Source: Platycnemis pennipes (taxonomy: Eukaryota; Arthropoda; Insecta; Odonata; Platycnemididae). From it: a stretch of DNA of 64,000 nt. The position numbers and the translations under genes were made by a program. A model generated the notes under the pieces. That model did not search any database. It had not been told where the DNA came from and saw nothing but the letters and a program-made list of their open reading frames with translations. Each line of letters begins with the position of its first letter. Within the stretch, counting starts at the first letter, position 1. Of this stretch, positions 22,911-35,474 are shown piece by piece. The stretch lies in the NCBI GenBank assembly GCA_933228895.1, contig OW121853.1, positions 126,872,133 through 126,936,132 on the forward strand, in the 5' to 3' direction.

Positions 22911-22950
22911 CGGAGTATATAAGCCGGCCAATATGGTCGACTGATGAAAA
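22911..22950 (+). promoter_or_regulatory. TATA-box core promoter candidate
   Basis: gagtatataagccgg is a good TATA box (22916-22923) in an otherwise GC-rich segment containing ggcgcgc and a CCCCCGGCGGG run. The downstream leader is A- and G-rich, like many insect 5' UTRs. No convincing coding exon follows within reach, so the transcript, if any, is unknown. An LTR promoter is an alternative. Confidence 0.35.
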
Positions 22951-23169
22951 TACTAATAAATGACTCAAAATACCATCAGAGAAACGCGAACGAAGTGCAA
23001 GAAGCTTTGTTGAGCGTAGCAAGAGCGAAGACAACTCACAGAACACAAAGTGAACAGTAAGGCATCTCCGCAAAGTAAGGCGCCTACGCAACGCTTTGAT
23101 GTTGCTTTTGCTTTTGATGATGCTTCCTTGAATGTCGAATGAAAATTGCAATTTCTAGTGCTTGTCCCG

Positions 23170-24690
23170 CCAGGTAATCCGCATCCTACGCCGTAGGCAA
23201 CCGTAATGCTCGCCCTGCTATGCCAGAACGACAGCTTTCCAGGCGCAATATATCGTTTTCTTCTTTGGCAGCAAGCATTCAGGCGACTTGCTCCACCGAC
23301 TAAGTATGCTGATTTGAAGCGGCAAAAAACATTTTAAGGCTTGGCGTTCTATTTAAAATCTCCTGCATCTGCATGATACCCCTGCAAGACAACATAAACG
23401 TGTTTGGCACAATTTTCACCATATATGCACTATCTATCATGCATAAAGAGGATTAGTAGTCACATTTTAATCGAACTATAACAATTTAAAAACAGATTTA
23501 TAGAAAAAAGTGAGCATCTACATACCAAGTGAGTTGGCAGGGTTGGCTAAGTCTTTCTCAGAGCTCAAATGCAATACCGAAATGCAACTACCTAGGGGAC
23601 GCATAACATTAATCAAACTTGTCATCAGACAGGACCAGATAGGCAGGTCCTGTCGCCTGACTGGGGCCCTGGAGACGATTCCTCCAATGCACGACTTGCA
23701 CAATGTTTCACTACAACAGACCGCCCGACATCATTGACCGTTAGACCTCTTATTACAATGGGGGATCTTTTTCCGATTGAAACTCTCACTTGGTAAGGTC
23801 AATTAGCCCAAAAACGGGACGTAATTGTAGGTAAACACCATGGGAGAGCCGGAAAGAGATTGGATGGAAAAAGAAAAGAAATTAGGAAGACTTGCTGTAT
23901 CAGGATCGTGGTTCCCATTTAAAAAAAAGTGTAATCAAAATACACAGTATGAGCACGTACAGGATAGCGTTTAGGGAGTGTTACCCCTCGATGAACGCGG
24001 CAGTGTCGCTATTTTACGTCGGAATATGTCCCTAAATTCCATCGAAGCATGGATACAGTTGACGGATAACAATGTGTAATCTTGCTTTCAAAATGACATG
24101 GCTGGAAAGAATTGCTCAAATATGAGTTTTTTTTTGTTTATCTCCGTGCCAACTGCACATTCCTGTATCCTCAACCATCTTCGGGACTAAATGTCTTCTC
24201 ATTTCCAAATCCTCTTTACAACTTGAATGACGGCTCCATTTGGATGTTCTGCTCTCCGGTCTTCCAACCAAGAACCGGGGTGGCTTAATTTTCTGGGAAG
24301 AGAATAAACTAAAAAAAATAAACGTAATTAGGTTCAAATTTTATTATTTGGTTTAACGTTTTTGCATGAAAAATCGATCCTGCTTATCACCATGTCCGCG
24401 GGATAGAAGTGAATTGTTTTGTGTTCAAAGTTCTGTTCCAGTGAATGTTTGCAAAAATAGAATTCTGGTTGATGATTACTAAAGAAAATATCATGTCGAG
24501 AATAAAATTAATTATTACTGGGAGTTCACAATAGAAATTGATATTTAAACATAAATTGTGAATAAAATATTGCAGGGAATATTAATGCTCGAAATGTAAG
24601 AACTGTAAATTTATATTTGACGTAGCATTACATTGAATAGTTTGTGAATGTTCGTTAAATTCAGGTTAATATTTATCGGATGTTAATATA
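23170..24690. other. Stretch without recognised gene
   Basis: Two overlapping open frames on opposite strands near 23510-23737 are probably chance. A 9-bp-stem hairpin (gacaggacc at 23628 with ggtcctgtc at 23646) is the only structured item noticed. Confidence 0.35.
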
Positions 24691-24699
24691 TGGCCTTAC

Positions 24700-25190
24700 T
24701 GTGCCCAAAGGTCGTTGTGGGATTGGGAAATAAAATTAAAATAAGAAAAGCGTTTTCTTGTGAACTCAAGAGAAATATATTCAAGAAGCTTAACACACTT
24801 GCAGGAGAAATAAACACCTAGACCGGAGTCTCGGACCAGGAAGGAAAAACGGTAAGGGAAAATGAGGAAAAGAGGCTTTAGGAGGCGCAACAGTCGTCAA
24901 CGAAGGTCGGATCCACGGAAGTAGGCGCAACGGACGCACTAACGCCATAAACAGGCGAAACAGGAGCGGAGCGGTCCACCACAACCCTATGCGAGAGGTC
25001 TTATATATGCTCCGTCGCCAAAGGGGTGGAGGAGGTTTGCGTAGTAGGACAGGCAGCATCAGCCTGGTGAACCGCCGCTGCACTCGACCCACCTTCAGCT
25101 TCACTGCGTGGGCCGGTCATGTCTTCGACCGGCCTCGTCCTTCCCCCCTCACTCCCTTCATGCTATCCTGCTGTAATTGTTCATTTGTTG
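24700..25190 (-). mobile_element. LTR-like segment, possibly a solo LTR
   Basis: Read on the reverse strand it has a GC-rich upstream part, a TATA box (catatataagacc at about 25001-25010), a pyrimidine-rich transcribed part and a T-rich end closing with tttcccaatcccaca. This is the general organisation of insect Gypsy-type LTRs. No second LTR, primer-binding site or target duplication could be demonstrated. An ordinary gene promoter would look similar. Confidence 0.3.
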
Positions 25191-25199
25191 ACACATATT

Positions 25200-28100
25200 G
25201 ATGAAACTTGCTGCATTACATACGAATATTCACTCAACACTGATAATATGATTTCACTGTATTTGTCTAGTTTTCCTCTTTAAGCTAATGGTGCTCAGAG
25301 AGAAATTACGCTAAAAGTGAAAATAAATATCTGCAGGAATGCACATTTTTATGCATATATACACACTTTTATATGTTGGTAATTGTTCGCATAATTCTAT
25401 GTGAGGTTCGATATTTGTGGATTTCGAACAACTTCGCAAAAAAGAAATAAATTGCAAGAAAGAAATAAAAAGCCAAGCTTTTTATTTATTTATGGGATTC
25501 AACTTAAGTCTTCGCTCTAAACATTTCTTTGGAATTAATTAACTGCTTTTCCGTTTTCGCTGAGAAAGATACATGTTTGCTCAAGTTGTTTCCACTAGGA
25601 TGTTTAGAGTGTGACTTCCACGAGAAAGAGCGATAATAGTTCTGATGTGATATCTAACTCATAAAAGCTTTAATTGAACCCTCGGCCAAGAATTTAATTT
25701 TCATAAACTCAGAAATGCTATCGTTACAAAATAATAGACTTCTCACTCAAAGGCTAAAGTTTCTTTTCCGTCCTGCACTTCACGTATTCTGCGGTCTCCG
25801 GTAAAGTTTTCAACATTTCTTCAAAATTTTTTCCTTACCCTTCAATTTCCAAAATATTTTTATTGAAAAACTCAGTAATCTGCGAACGTAGTGAAGGCAT
25901 CTTTCACTCAATAGGTCATTGATAAATATGCTAAAGAATGCTTCATTTAGAAGGAAACCTTTCAGCGCATCGTTCAGCTTCAGAACTCTACATGTTGCAT
26001 CGGATAACGGTGTAATGAAGAATATGATTTGGACAACATATTTCCATGTAATCGACATTAGAGGGAGTATTTCAGTTTTTTGAATACATTGCTCCATCCG
26101 AAGAAGACAACTATAGTTAGCAACTTATTCTTCCCCACAGAAGGCGAAATATTTTGTGGGCCACGAAGTAATTTTTTAAATTTCCCTGCAAAAATCAGCA
26201 AATATGCTGATTTTTCATAAACAATTCACACTTATGTATTTCAAGTCTAATCTCGAGTTAAGTACTGGATCACTAGCAGGAAAATTTTTTCTGAGTTATA
26301 GCCTCTCGTGCCAGCAGAAATTCTATAGAAATCCACATTATTCAATTTTTTTACAACGAGTTTGTTAGTGCTTGGTGGAAGTTAATTTAATTACGGCAGT
26401 TACAGTCAGTTCCCAAAAAAGAATTCTGGCAAACAATCTTAGACTCGGAAAACGCAATGGGAATTATGTGACCGTAAAGATCATTGAGTTAAAGGAGTGA
26501 TGGCATATGACCGCATGGGATGCCAAAGATGCTTCAGGGGCTTCGCCTACTAATGTATATCGTGAAAACAATCGCTATGGAAACTTCTCTGACCAATCGC
26601 CTGTCGCAAAAAATAAGACAGGGATAGATTCCCTGTAGTCTTCCCCGTTAAAGAGTCTCTCTTTTTACATTCAAGGTGCACTCAGGCAGTAAATTTGAAA
26701 AGGTGCCGGCCTCATTAGGGTTTAAAAATACATTTGAGCTGTGGCCCTCACCAATGAAAAGTGTCATCTTCTCTTTCCGCTTTATGAATATGTATCAGCT
26801 ATCTATTAGAGTAGTCTAGCGCTAACTCTTAGGCCTCTTACCTTGTCTGTTCCAGTGAGAACGGTTTAGAAATAAGTATCAACTTAACCGTGACCTGAAT
26901 GGATATTTGAAGACTGCCTGATACCCACTAAAATTGGTTCGGAGCCTTCTCTTATGAGGCTCCTGCGAAGATGCATTAAAAATGTCCGATCTCAGCGCAA
27001 CAATGTTGATGGCCGTTTGCCAAATTCCTAAGTAACTCTTCTGTACCCTCTGGTCCAACGATTTCGGAGCCTCGATTTTTTCCTTCAATCAAAATCGTAC
27101 TCAACAGTGCTAGGAAAATGTTGAACAAGTAAACGAAAGGTGAAAATTTAATATGAAAGAAGGAAGCTGACAAAAGGAACTTTATATTAATCGGTTTTCC
27201 ATTCATAGGTACGACCTATTTGCCTTTTCCTTGTCTAACTGAGGCGCCACTTTCAGGGTGAGTCGCTTTCATTTCATTTTGTTGAACATAGCAAAAAAAC
27301 GTGCTTGCTCTGGACCTGTCACAGAAGTATGGCGTGGCCGTTTTTACTCACGTTCAAAGGAATTTGTTTAAAATAGTACCTATGTGTTCTCCTCTGGACG
27401 GCAGGGCTGCTTTTTTATTCGCTCTGCTCCGGGCAGACGATTAATATGCGGTCCGTTCCTCTCTGCGGGAGTTCGGGTGGCCATCGTCTCATCAAGATCA
27501 ACAGTCGTCATTTTTAAGCCGGCCCTCGTATTGACTTAGCAGTGGCTCTCAATCTAATCAGCGGCACTCGAATTGCTTCCATTGCGACGCCGCCTCACTA
27601 CTCTCTTCTGTTTCTTCATCGTGTGGACTGATCGAAGGAAGAGATTTCTCGCCGCCCCCAAGTGCTTTTACAGTGCCCATCGATTGCTTGAAGGCCCCTG
27701 CGCAGGGCTGCCTCGAGGCCGTAACATGGCGGAAGACGAGAATTTCTTCGGAACATATTTTTATTCTCATCACTTTAAATTTATCGATTTAAAAGTTAAT
27801 TTTTATGAAGCATCACAGTCTAACATTGTTATTTTAATGAGCCAATTAAAAAAGTAATGTATTATATAATATTTTCATTTTTTAATTCAATGTATTCGCT
27901 ACAGGTGTTCAGAGTTGAATAACACGAAGCCGGGAGCAGTGCTATTTCATCGAATCAGGAAAACATTTAACGGTAGAAAAGCACTGAGTTGAGGCGGCTG
28001 TGTTACTCTTCTGGTTTGTCCTATATTTTCCTCAATGGATGCCAATACACACTTCGTTCTTCCGTCCTCGGGCTACTCATTCCATGTAAGGTCTTTGTTC

Positions 28101-29490
28101 TCACCCCTTCTCCATTTTCTCTCTGTGGAATTCCTCATTTCACCCAAGGGCCGTTCCTTTCCGTCCATCTTGTTACACAGGTCCTCAAAAATATTTTCGT
28201 CTGTAGCACAAATAAATTACACTTATTTCTATGCAATTTTATTGCTACTTGCTGCTAAATCTTAAGAAGACAATGAAAACACTAATTCACGTACGGTTTT
28301 CTAGTTACAGGAATACCCAAAATTTGTGATAAATGTGATAAAAGTCATAAAAAGAGAAACAGATTGAATCAAAATACTTGAATGCTGAAGTGTACATTTT
28401 TTCTAGCTCAAATCTATTCCATGCATGTCAAGGGCTACCAGCCTCTGATTCAAAATAATATCTCCGTGAAATATTTTATTATCTAGTTATGCTTTTATTT
28501 TTTCTCTTAAGTGTGTGGTATTGCATGCTTTAAAAACAAAAAAAACTAGCAGTAATGTCCCATGACTGCAGCATATCAGCCAAATTATTTACCTTGCTTC
28601 AATATTTTTAATCCCCTGGTGAAACCACTCTCCTTGCTCATCACTCACAGATGCAAGATTCTCCGGGAAAACATCTATATACGAATGCAGGAAGTGTATT
28701 TTTTAAAGACTATCGGAAGCCCATGGCATTTTAAGGTTGAAAACTAAAGTTTTCTTCTCTTTTGTGGCCTTCACAAATGGTTTTTATCCTACCCGGTCCT
28801 TTTTTTATTTTAATTTGAAAGCCAGGATCATGCATAACCCTTTTGATGTGTGGTCCATTGAAAATGTGTTCTTTGATCTTAGTTTCACTAAGTTGAGGAG
28901 AAAGTTCCGAATAATATTTTAAACCTTCTCCCTTCCTAATAGAGAGGGAGCCGCCACCAGGGGGGGACTTTCGATGACTCATGGAGGATTTCTGATCCAT
29001 AATGAATTCGAACCCGGCACAAGTGACTCGGATTTACAGGGATTTGGATTTAAGGATTCGACCGAGAGGGAATAAAAATATCATCCTAAAAAGAGGGAAA
29101 ATACCATTCTTTCATTAAAAGTGTACCCCAAATGTTTGCATACTCACCGTTTATTTACAATGTTTTGATTATTCTTTACGCGGCAGCACTTCACAGTTGA
29201 GTCGACAGCGGCCAATCGCGGCGCTAGTTTACGGACATTTCACGGAATCGACGCTTAATCCCGTTCACGGGGTCGTAGCTAAATCCACACAGCAAAATTA
29301 GGCGTGGTGTTATTTATTGCATTTCTATGTTCTCAAAAAAGAAAATGATAAGCCATTGAAGTTTGTTGGGCAGTGAGCAAATGAACAATCATGTCGGGGC
29401 ACCTGGGAAATTTAAAATCACGGAGATTAGAAATAAAATATTCCTACTTTTTTCAGCATCGATTTTGAAGGCTTCGATTCTCGATTCCTT
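25200..29490. other. Long stretch without recognised gene
   Basis: AT-rich sequence with many short open frames but no domain, repeat match or splice-supported exon that I could recognise. A B-box-like element on the reverse strand (tgccgggttcgaattc, near 29005) hints at a SINE or tRNA relic. It is too weak to annotate as one. Confidence 0.35.
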
Positions 29491-29493
29491 TAA

Positions 29494-30056
29494 AGGTGCG
29501 TTTACTCGTAGCAGTTGTTGACTTCTATGACAGCCAACTATTAAGCCCTACTCGCTAAAGTAAACAGCAACTGTGATGAGAGCTCAGGTCGATACCGGAC
29601 ATGAGTCGAAGATAATCGATCCACGTTCGAGCTATTAGCAAAGTTGAAGTTCGTCTACTTTCCAGCGGAAATGTATGTAGCACTATCGCAACAATCGCCA
29701 ACGGAAAGCATTACACGACGAAGAATCCAGGAAATTGAATCGCCAGCGTAAATCAATAAAGCCGGGAAATTAGGTTATAACAACAAGGACTTCCCTTTCC
29801 GAAGGGAAGGTTCTACTCTTTAAAGATCGAGAGCACAAAGTAAAGGCCAACGGAATTTATTGAATGAAGAATTTCATGAAAATTTAAGCATTGATCACTA
29901 TTGACATCAAACGCTTTTTCTTTGTTATGACAACGACTAACTAGCGGCTTTAAGAAGCATAGAAGTTGGCGCAGACGCATTATAGCTGTGGCGATAGCGA
30001 TATATCGAGCATCTCGTGGTTTTCATAGCAATCAACTGCTACAAGTAAACGTACCA
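29494..30056 (+). mobile_element. Harbinger-like MITE, copy 1
   Basis: A 563-bp non-coding element with inverted ends (aggtgcgtttac at the left, gtaaacgtacca at the right) is flanked on both sides by TAA. A 3-bp TAA duplication is characteristic of PIF/Harbinger elements. It is homologous along its length to the copy at 50135. A central hairpin (cttccctt and aagggaag) and the palindromic gcgatatatcg region near the right end add to its folding potential. It has no coding capacity and would depend on a transposase elsewhere. Confidence 0.75.
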
Positions 30057-30381
30057 TAAGAAGTGGTGGGATCGGGAATCGGAATTGACCCATCCTTACT
30101 CTCTATCCATGGCTTTCACAAAATTCTTCATCGGTCCCAATTTCAAGTGTAGGGAGGCAAGTAACGACGGTTTAGGTTTGGCTAAAGGATCATGCAAATT
30201 GTCGTAGTCTCCTGGGTTTAAAAATTTTCTTGATGGCCATTCTATTTTTTACAATGTGTTTTTTTTATTCTGATGTCCCATAAGCATAAAAACTGTATAA
30301 TTTGTATAGCCATCTTGAATTCCCATTAAAATAGTAATATCTGGCAAGGCAACGCCAATTCTCTTCGTACTTCATTGCATA

Positions 30382-30631
30382 GGGGTTGTGATGGTGTAGT
30401 GGTAAGAGCCCTGAGCTATTGACCGGAGGGTCGCGGGTTCAAATCCAAAGAACCATTCTGGATACCCCACCTAAAATCCTCGTGATTCGATTTTCTGCTG
30501 TGCCAGAACTTCATAGGAAATTGCAGGTGGCCCAGGGAAAGGAACTGGCCTCCCTACCCTGAATGTGTGAATTTAACTCGCCGATGGCGTAAGTTCGGGG
30601 TGAGCTCCACCCTCACATATCAAAAACCAAC
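30382..30631 (+). mobile_element. tRNA-derived SINE
   Basis: The head ggttgtgatggtgtagtgg contains an A-box-like tggtgtagtgg. The B box gggttcaaatcc follows about 50 bp later, and a non-tRNA body with ccctcacatatc follows that. The acceptor-stem ends do not pair as in a functional tRNA. The Transib element begins directly after the body, possibly inserted near the SINE's 3' end. Confidence 0.7.
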
Positions 30632-30636
30632 CGTCG

Positions 30637-30651
30637 CACAGTGGTCGATTT
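30637..30651 (+). repeat. Left Transib terminal repeat with RSS-like heptamer
   Basis: CACAGTG is identical to the consensus heptamer of V(D)J recombination signals, and GTCGATTT follows. The adjoining CGTCG is the target-site duplication. Confidence 0.85.
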
Positions 30652-31019
30652 TCGAGTATTGAGGGACAAAATTATTTTTTCAGAATAAGCGATCGAATAG
30701 CCTTGTTTTAGTGGAAAATTCTGGAATTATGAACCGAAAAAGCAGCACAACATGAAAATATAGTATTAAAAGTTTGCTCCATGAGTAATTCTACGTTGTT
30801 ACCTTAAGTTTTGCTGTCTGTGTTACCATCTAAAAATTGAAGTAATAAAAGTTTCTGCTTTTTTTTTTCAAATAGAAAAAAAATAATTTGTTACTATAGG
30901 TACGCATGCAAAATATGAATATATGTATTTCAATATATTTTTGTAACATTAACATGTTTTCTTGCAAATTGTTCAATGCATAAAATATTTTAATCAATTT
31001 TATCTCATTAAAAAAATAT

Positions 31020-31983
31020 TCATTCTCTCCCCGTATCAGTTGAGGTGTCATTTATCACATGTTCAGGAGTTTTTAGTATACTTATCACAGCACTAGGCAG
31101 TTGACTACAGTATTCAATTGGTGATTTTCTGAGGGCCGAAATTATTGGGTCGAAACGTGTTAATATTAGATTCAAACAAGGTCCGTCTATATCGGACCTT
31201 GGTTTCAACAAGTCTTGATTAGTGTCCTCTCTTGACATTTTTCGAAAGTGATGTTCCTTGTGGCACGTCTCATGCACATCCTTTGATAGTTTTCAAGTTG
31301 TAAAACTATGATTTAAATCACGTCTGCTCCATCTATCAAAATTTTATGGACACTAGTAGACTTTTAAAGCTACTTGCAAAGGCTAACATATAGTTTAAAA
31401 GTGTCATGGACATACTTTCCAAATACTTCTGCATTAAGTCCATATTCACTTGATATGGCTTGCAAAATAACGGAGAAACGTTCAAGGTCTCGTCAACTTC
31501 AGTAATTTCCGCAGCTTTCCTTGGGTTTTCAAAAAATCGGCGAGAGGTGTTACCATCGTCTGTGGTTCCACATCCTTGTGTTACTACATCAACTATGAGG
31601 CCACTTTCTGATCTCAACTTAATTATTATTTCTCTTTTCCTTAACTGATAAGCACGTTTTGCTCCCTGAATTCCACGGAATTGCCATTTCTGAATTTTTG
31701 GCCTGTAGGATATATGCAAGACACTCGAAAAATCGAATAGAGCATGCAGTGTAGATAAGCCAAAGTTAAATTCTAACATATTAATAGGTCGTTTTTTAAT
31801 AGTTTCTAAATTGTCCATGTCTTTAGAAGAAGCACAAGAAATGTAGCACACTTGCGCTGATGAATTATTCGTCAAAGGGTTGCAGACTTTGCCATCTACC
31901 ATTGTATTTAAAAGCAAATGCTCAATAATTCTCTCAATTACTTCATTTGCAATGTTTAATTTATTTGGCATCAAATTAGCCAT
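31020..31983 (-). pseudogene. Transib transposase, C-terminal half, broken
   Basis: The 215-codon frame 31983-31336 contains a VCYISCASS zinc-finger remnant (CxxC in relatives), FGLSTLHALF, then SYRPKIQKWQFRG, GCGTTDDGNTSRRFF and TEVDETLNVSP. These align in order with Transib transposases and with the RAG1 core (its CTLCDAT, SIDALHC, GNFARKLM segments). After frame changes the reverse strand continues SVHKILIDGADVI, then KLSKDVHETCHKEHHFRKMS and REDTNQDLLK. The Glu in DVHET sits where the third catalytic acidic residue (RAG1 E962) is expected. The segment holding the first two catalytic aspartates is absent: only about 280 bp without coding match lies between the ATG and the right end. Stops near 31330 and 31295 confirm it is dead. 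Confidence 0.8.
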
Positions 31984-32262
31984 TTGATTCTCAATGTAGA
32001 GGATTTATTCTCTAATTTTATCTGGAGTTTCCTTCACAAATTGAAAACGTATAGGTCTGCAAAATCTCGTGGAGGACGATTTTGCCATATATTTACCTTT
32101 TTGATTCATTTCAATGTACGACTACCGTCAAACAAACCAGCATTTACAGTATAATTTCTTCTCCGTAGCCCTTGCTGGTTCATTGGCTACGTACTAGCCA
32201 AACAAAATTACACATGAATACAAAGAACTTGCACTTTATCCTTTTGTCGCGCTAAATTAGTG

Positions 32263-32277
32263 AAATCGACCACTGTG
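32263..32277 (-). repeat. Right Transib terminal repeat with RSS-like heptamer
   Basis: This is the inverted copy of the left end: aaatcgaccactgtg reads CACAGTGGTCGATTT on the reverse strand, followed outside by CGTCG. Confidence 0.85.
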
Positions 32278-32282
32278 CGTCG

Positions 32283-33325
32283 GGTTGAACACAATTTTTT
32301 TAATAGCAAGATATTCCACAGAGAAATAAATCATTCGCTTTGACAGGGACTCGAATCCGGGTATCTCCACTAAAGTATTCGCGGCTAGCTCGCGAGATTT
32401 GACCAGCTTTCTTACTTCATTGCACTTAGAACCGCAACCATATTTTCGTACGTGTCCTTCATTGAAACCGGGTGTTTATTTGGTACCCTATTTTTCAATC
32501 AACATTTTAAAAACATGCTTTTTTTGCATCTCGGTCATATGGCTACCTTCAGATTTCCAGACATTACGTCCACAAGCGTGGTAAAATCATCTGATGAATT
32601 ATCTGATATTGGAAGCTAAATTATTCATTGATTGAATCCTTATGCCAAATCAAATGCGTGACTGGGTCAAAAGAGAAGTTGCAACCTCTGTCGCCGGATC
32701 AGGCAACGGAACTGACGTTAGCTGATGATAAAAGACTCGAGTTGATCATTTTATCACGTCGCAGAATAGCAAACAAATGGCTCATTTTCGTCACGGGATG
32801 TGAAAACAATTATTACCATCAATTCCACTGCAAAGCGTTTGAAATATACAAGCTTCGGAAGATTACTGATTGATTGAATTTGAGGAGTAAAAAAAGTGGC
32901 TAATAGAAAGTAGAGTACTTGCCAATTTCTTATTCTGGCATTGATGAGGCAGTTGACAACTTCATGTTGTACGAGGTGACTTCCATGGTTACTAGGAGGA
33001 AATGTCTTTAATTCTTGAATGGAACATCTGGAGGGCGAAGTCGAATCCTAGATTTGAACATCACAACTATACCCATATGTGGAATAAACGTTTTAGTTCC
33101 TAGAACAATCCACGCTCCCTTGATAGCGCGACGTTCGTCCTGGTTGACGGCGACGTTGTCGAATCATTCTGCGGATCAATCATTTCGTTCATAATCGGTC
33201 GCCATCGGCCGGCGGACTGTTCAGTAGGACACTGTATAAATTGCATCTCAATTGGAAATATAACTGAATGCAATAAACCCTGTACTATTTCTGCAAAAGA
33301 GGATGCATTCTCCCATGCATTCTCA
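32283..33325. other. Stretch without recognised gene; weak tRNA/SINE relic
   Basis: Near 32347-32360 the reverse strand reads ggattcgagtccc, a B-box-like element that may belong to a SINE head. An 81-codon frame at 32628-32873 and a reverse one at 33100-33363 carry no recognised domain. Confidence 0.35.
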
Positions 33326-33978
33326 TTGTTCTTGGAACTAAACATGTTGCCTCGTAGACACATGTATTTTTATAAAGTACTAAAAACTTTTTATTTAAAA
33401 AGTGGCGACGAAGCAAATTTGTTACCCAAGTCACATATCATCAGTTTGCGTCAAATAAATGACGTTTCTTTACCAAAAGCTAATCTGACGGTATATCAAA
33501 GAAGTTTTTTTTATATATCAAGAAAAATATTTAATATCCTTACGACACACATCAAGGCAGTGAAAAACATCCGAAAATTTCTTCATGAAAAAAAACTGGC
33601 TACTTATAAAAAATATATATGTAGGTCTTTTTTGTATTGCTCACGTTATAATATTGAATTAAATGTAAAAAATGAAACTTTTATAATAATTTTGTTATTG
33701 TTCTACAACATCTAATCATGTATGTATTTATCTCATTTATAACAACTGTTATCGCTGTATTATCTTTGCGTGAATTCCCCCATTATTGTCATAATTTTCA
33801 CAGGATTCTATAAATATTTATTTGACTGCGTAAAAATCTAATCATGTATTGTTTGTTGGCATTGTTTGCATGGATTACGTGACAGTGGCCCCGATAGAGG
33901 TATATTCCTTAGGGGATACCTAATTACTGTGTTTGTACAAATAGTTGAAAATAAATTCTATTCTATTCTAAATTCTAT
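33326..33978 (+). pseudogene. LINE 3' end with ORF2 C-terminus and (attct) tail
   Basis: A 129-codon frame contains INDVSLPKANLTVYQRSFFY then ISRKIFNILTTHIK. This resembles the extreme C-terminus of non-LTR retrotransposon ORF2 proteins, where a short basic tail follows an SF.Y..+..N.LP..I pattern. About 230 bp of untranslated sequence follows, ending in a tandem attctattctattct run, a common LINE 3' tail. The copy is strongly 5' truncated, as usual for target-primed insertion. Clade not determined. It differs from the CR1-like family further right. Confidence 0.55.
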
Positions 33979-33979
33979 T

Positions 33980-35470
33980 TGTTGGCGAGTAGACGCTGCG
34001 ATCGCGGTGGCCGATGCTGCGACAGTAGCAGACGACGTGTTGATCTTTTTTTCGCTTGCAATACAAGGAGAGAAACCATGTAATTCTAGCTGATGATTAA
34101 TCCTTTCACGTCCTCGGCGGTGAACTACGGGTCGCGAATTGTTCTTCCCGATGAGCCACAGCTCTCCATATGAGCCGAATTTCTTTCGAAATTACCGAAT
34201 CGCTCCCCAAGGTATTGTCACATTCGAGCTTGGTTCACGACAAAGGTTTGAACGAGCAACGACGCATTCAACCGTTGAGCACTCAGGATATACGTACGGA
34301 TGGGAGTGGCGAGTGAGTCCCTGCTGACGATACATACATTCCTCCCAACTCTCCAACAATATTACATCCGAAATTTATACTGCACTGTACCAGAATAAAT
34401 GCCCTGCTGTTAACATGAGCACCGAGAAGGATTGTGGCATGGGATGTACTTTTTGTCGGAGAACTATCATTGTGGATCTAGGAAAAGTGATTTTCTGTCG
34501 TGATGGGTTGAAGGGTAAATTCCTTCTCTACCGCCATTAAGAGGTATTGCGCAAAACGACAGACGGCGCTTCTATTTATGTCGTCGGTGTTATGCTAGCC
34601 ATTCTTGAGATGCGAATGTAATTGTTTTCATTTATTTGATTGTATGTATTACTGTAATTTTACAATAATAGTTGAACGCGTTAAGACTAAAATAATTGTG
34701 AATAATTCCACAATACAATTAATATACCCGTGCTACCATGACAGTGATTCTTTCACGTCGAAATCCATTGGTTAATAATAAAGTGTGGAATAATACCAAG
34801 TTATTTTACTCTTAAGTTGTTGAATAAATTCCACCAAGGCCTCCGTTGACTCTACTCTACAATAAGACTTTCAGTGCTGAATTTGAAAGGAATTATTGCG
34901 GGAGGCACTGGATGATCAATTAGTTCTAATTAATCTTCAATTTAGGAAAAAGACTTTGATAAAATACGCGTTGATCTTATCACTTGCGACGTATGCTAAA
35001 TCTAATTGTTTTATTATTTCTAAGCTCATATTGGTGTCAGCAAATGTTTGCATCAGGTAATAAATGTTTACTTCGCTTAAAATGCATGAACTTTCATTAA
35101 ATTAACAAAAATAATTCATCAATGTTTGCCTATGTTCTTAAAGCATGTGATAAGTCAAAACGGTATTGTTACTTAGATATAAAGTAAAATGTCTGAAGGT
35201 TGGTGTTCCTATTCTCAGTCATCTCAGTCATCGGTCACCAGTTGGCAGAGCTGACGTCGAGTTTCACACCTGAATTACAATTGATAGAGGCGGTAACACG
35301 CAGCCGTAGATGGTGCCAATGGGCGTGGTTAACACGTGCCACGGTGGGAAAAAGTTTGAACGTGAGGGGTAGGAGAGGGGAGCTACATAAGACAAAGAAA
35401 AGGGGAGGATGTGAGTAAAAGGTATTTTGGGGGTGAGGGAAATATGGCGAAACAATAATTTTTCCCCCTA
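33980..35470. other. Stretch without recognised gene
   Basis: No open frame with a known domain, no inverted repeat ends and no RNA gene was recognised. Confidence 0.35.
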
Positions 35471-35474
35471 CAAT

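Larger units (their letters stand above)
30637..32277 (-). mobile_element. Transib DNA transposon, deleted copy
   Basis: Both ends read inward as CACAGTGGTCGATTT and both are flanked by CGTCG (30632-30636 and 32278-32282). Transib elements are known for CACWRTG-type ends and 5-bp GC-rich target duplications, and are the closest mobile relatives of the RAG1 recombinase. The interior carries the C-terminal half of a Transib transposase on the reverse strand. At about 1.6 kb the copy is shorter than the full-length elements I recall, because the N-terminal coding half is missing. It is therefore non-autonomous. Confidence 0.85.

Noticed and set aside
22675..23151. 158-codon open reverse frame.
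   Set aside because: It runs antisense through the TATA promoter-like segment and shows no recognisable domain.
30392..30450. Functional tRNA gene.
   Set aside because: A and B boxes are present but no paired acceptor stem closes the structure and a SINE body follows.
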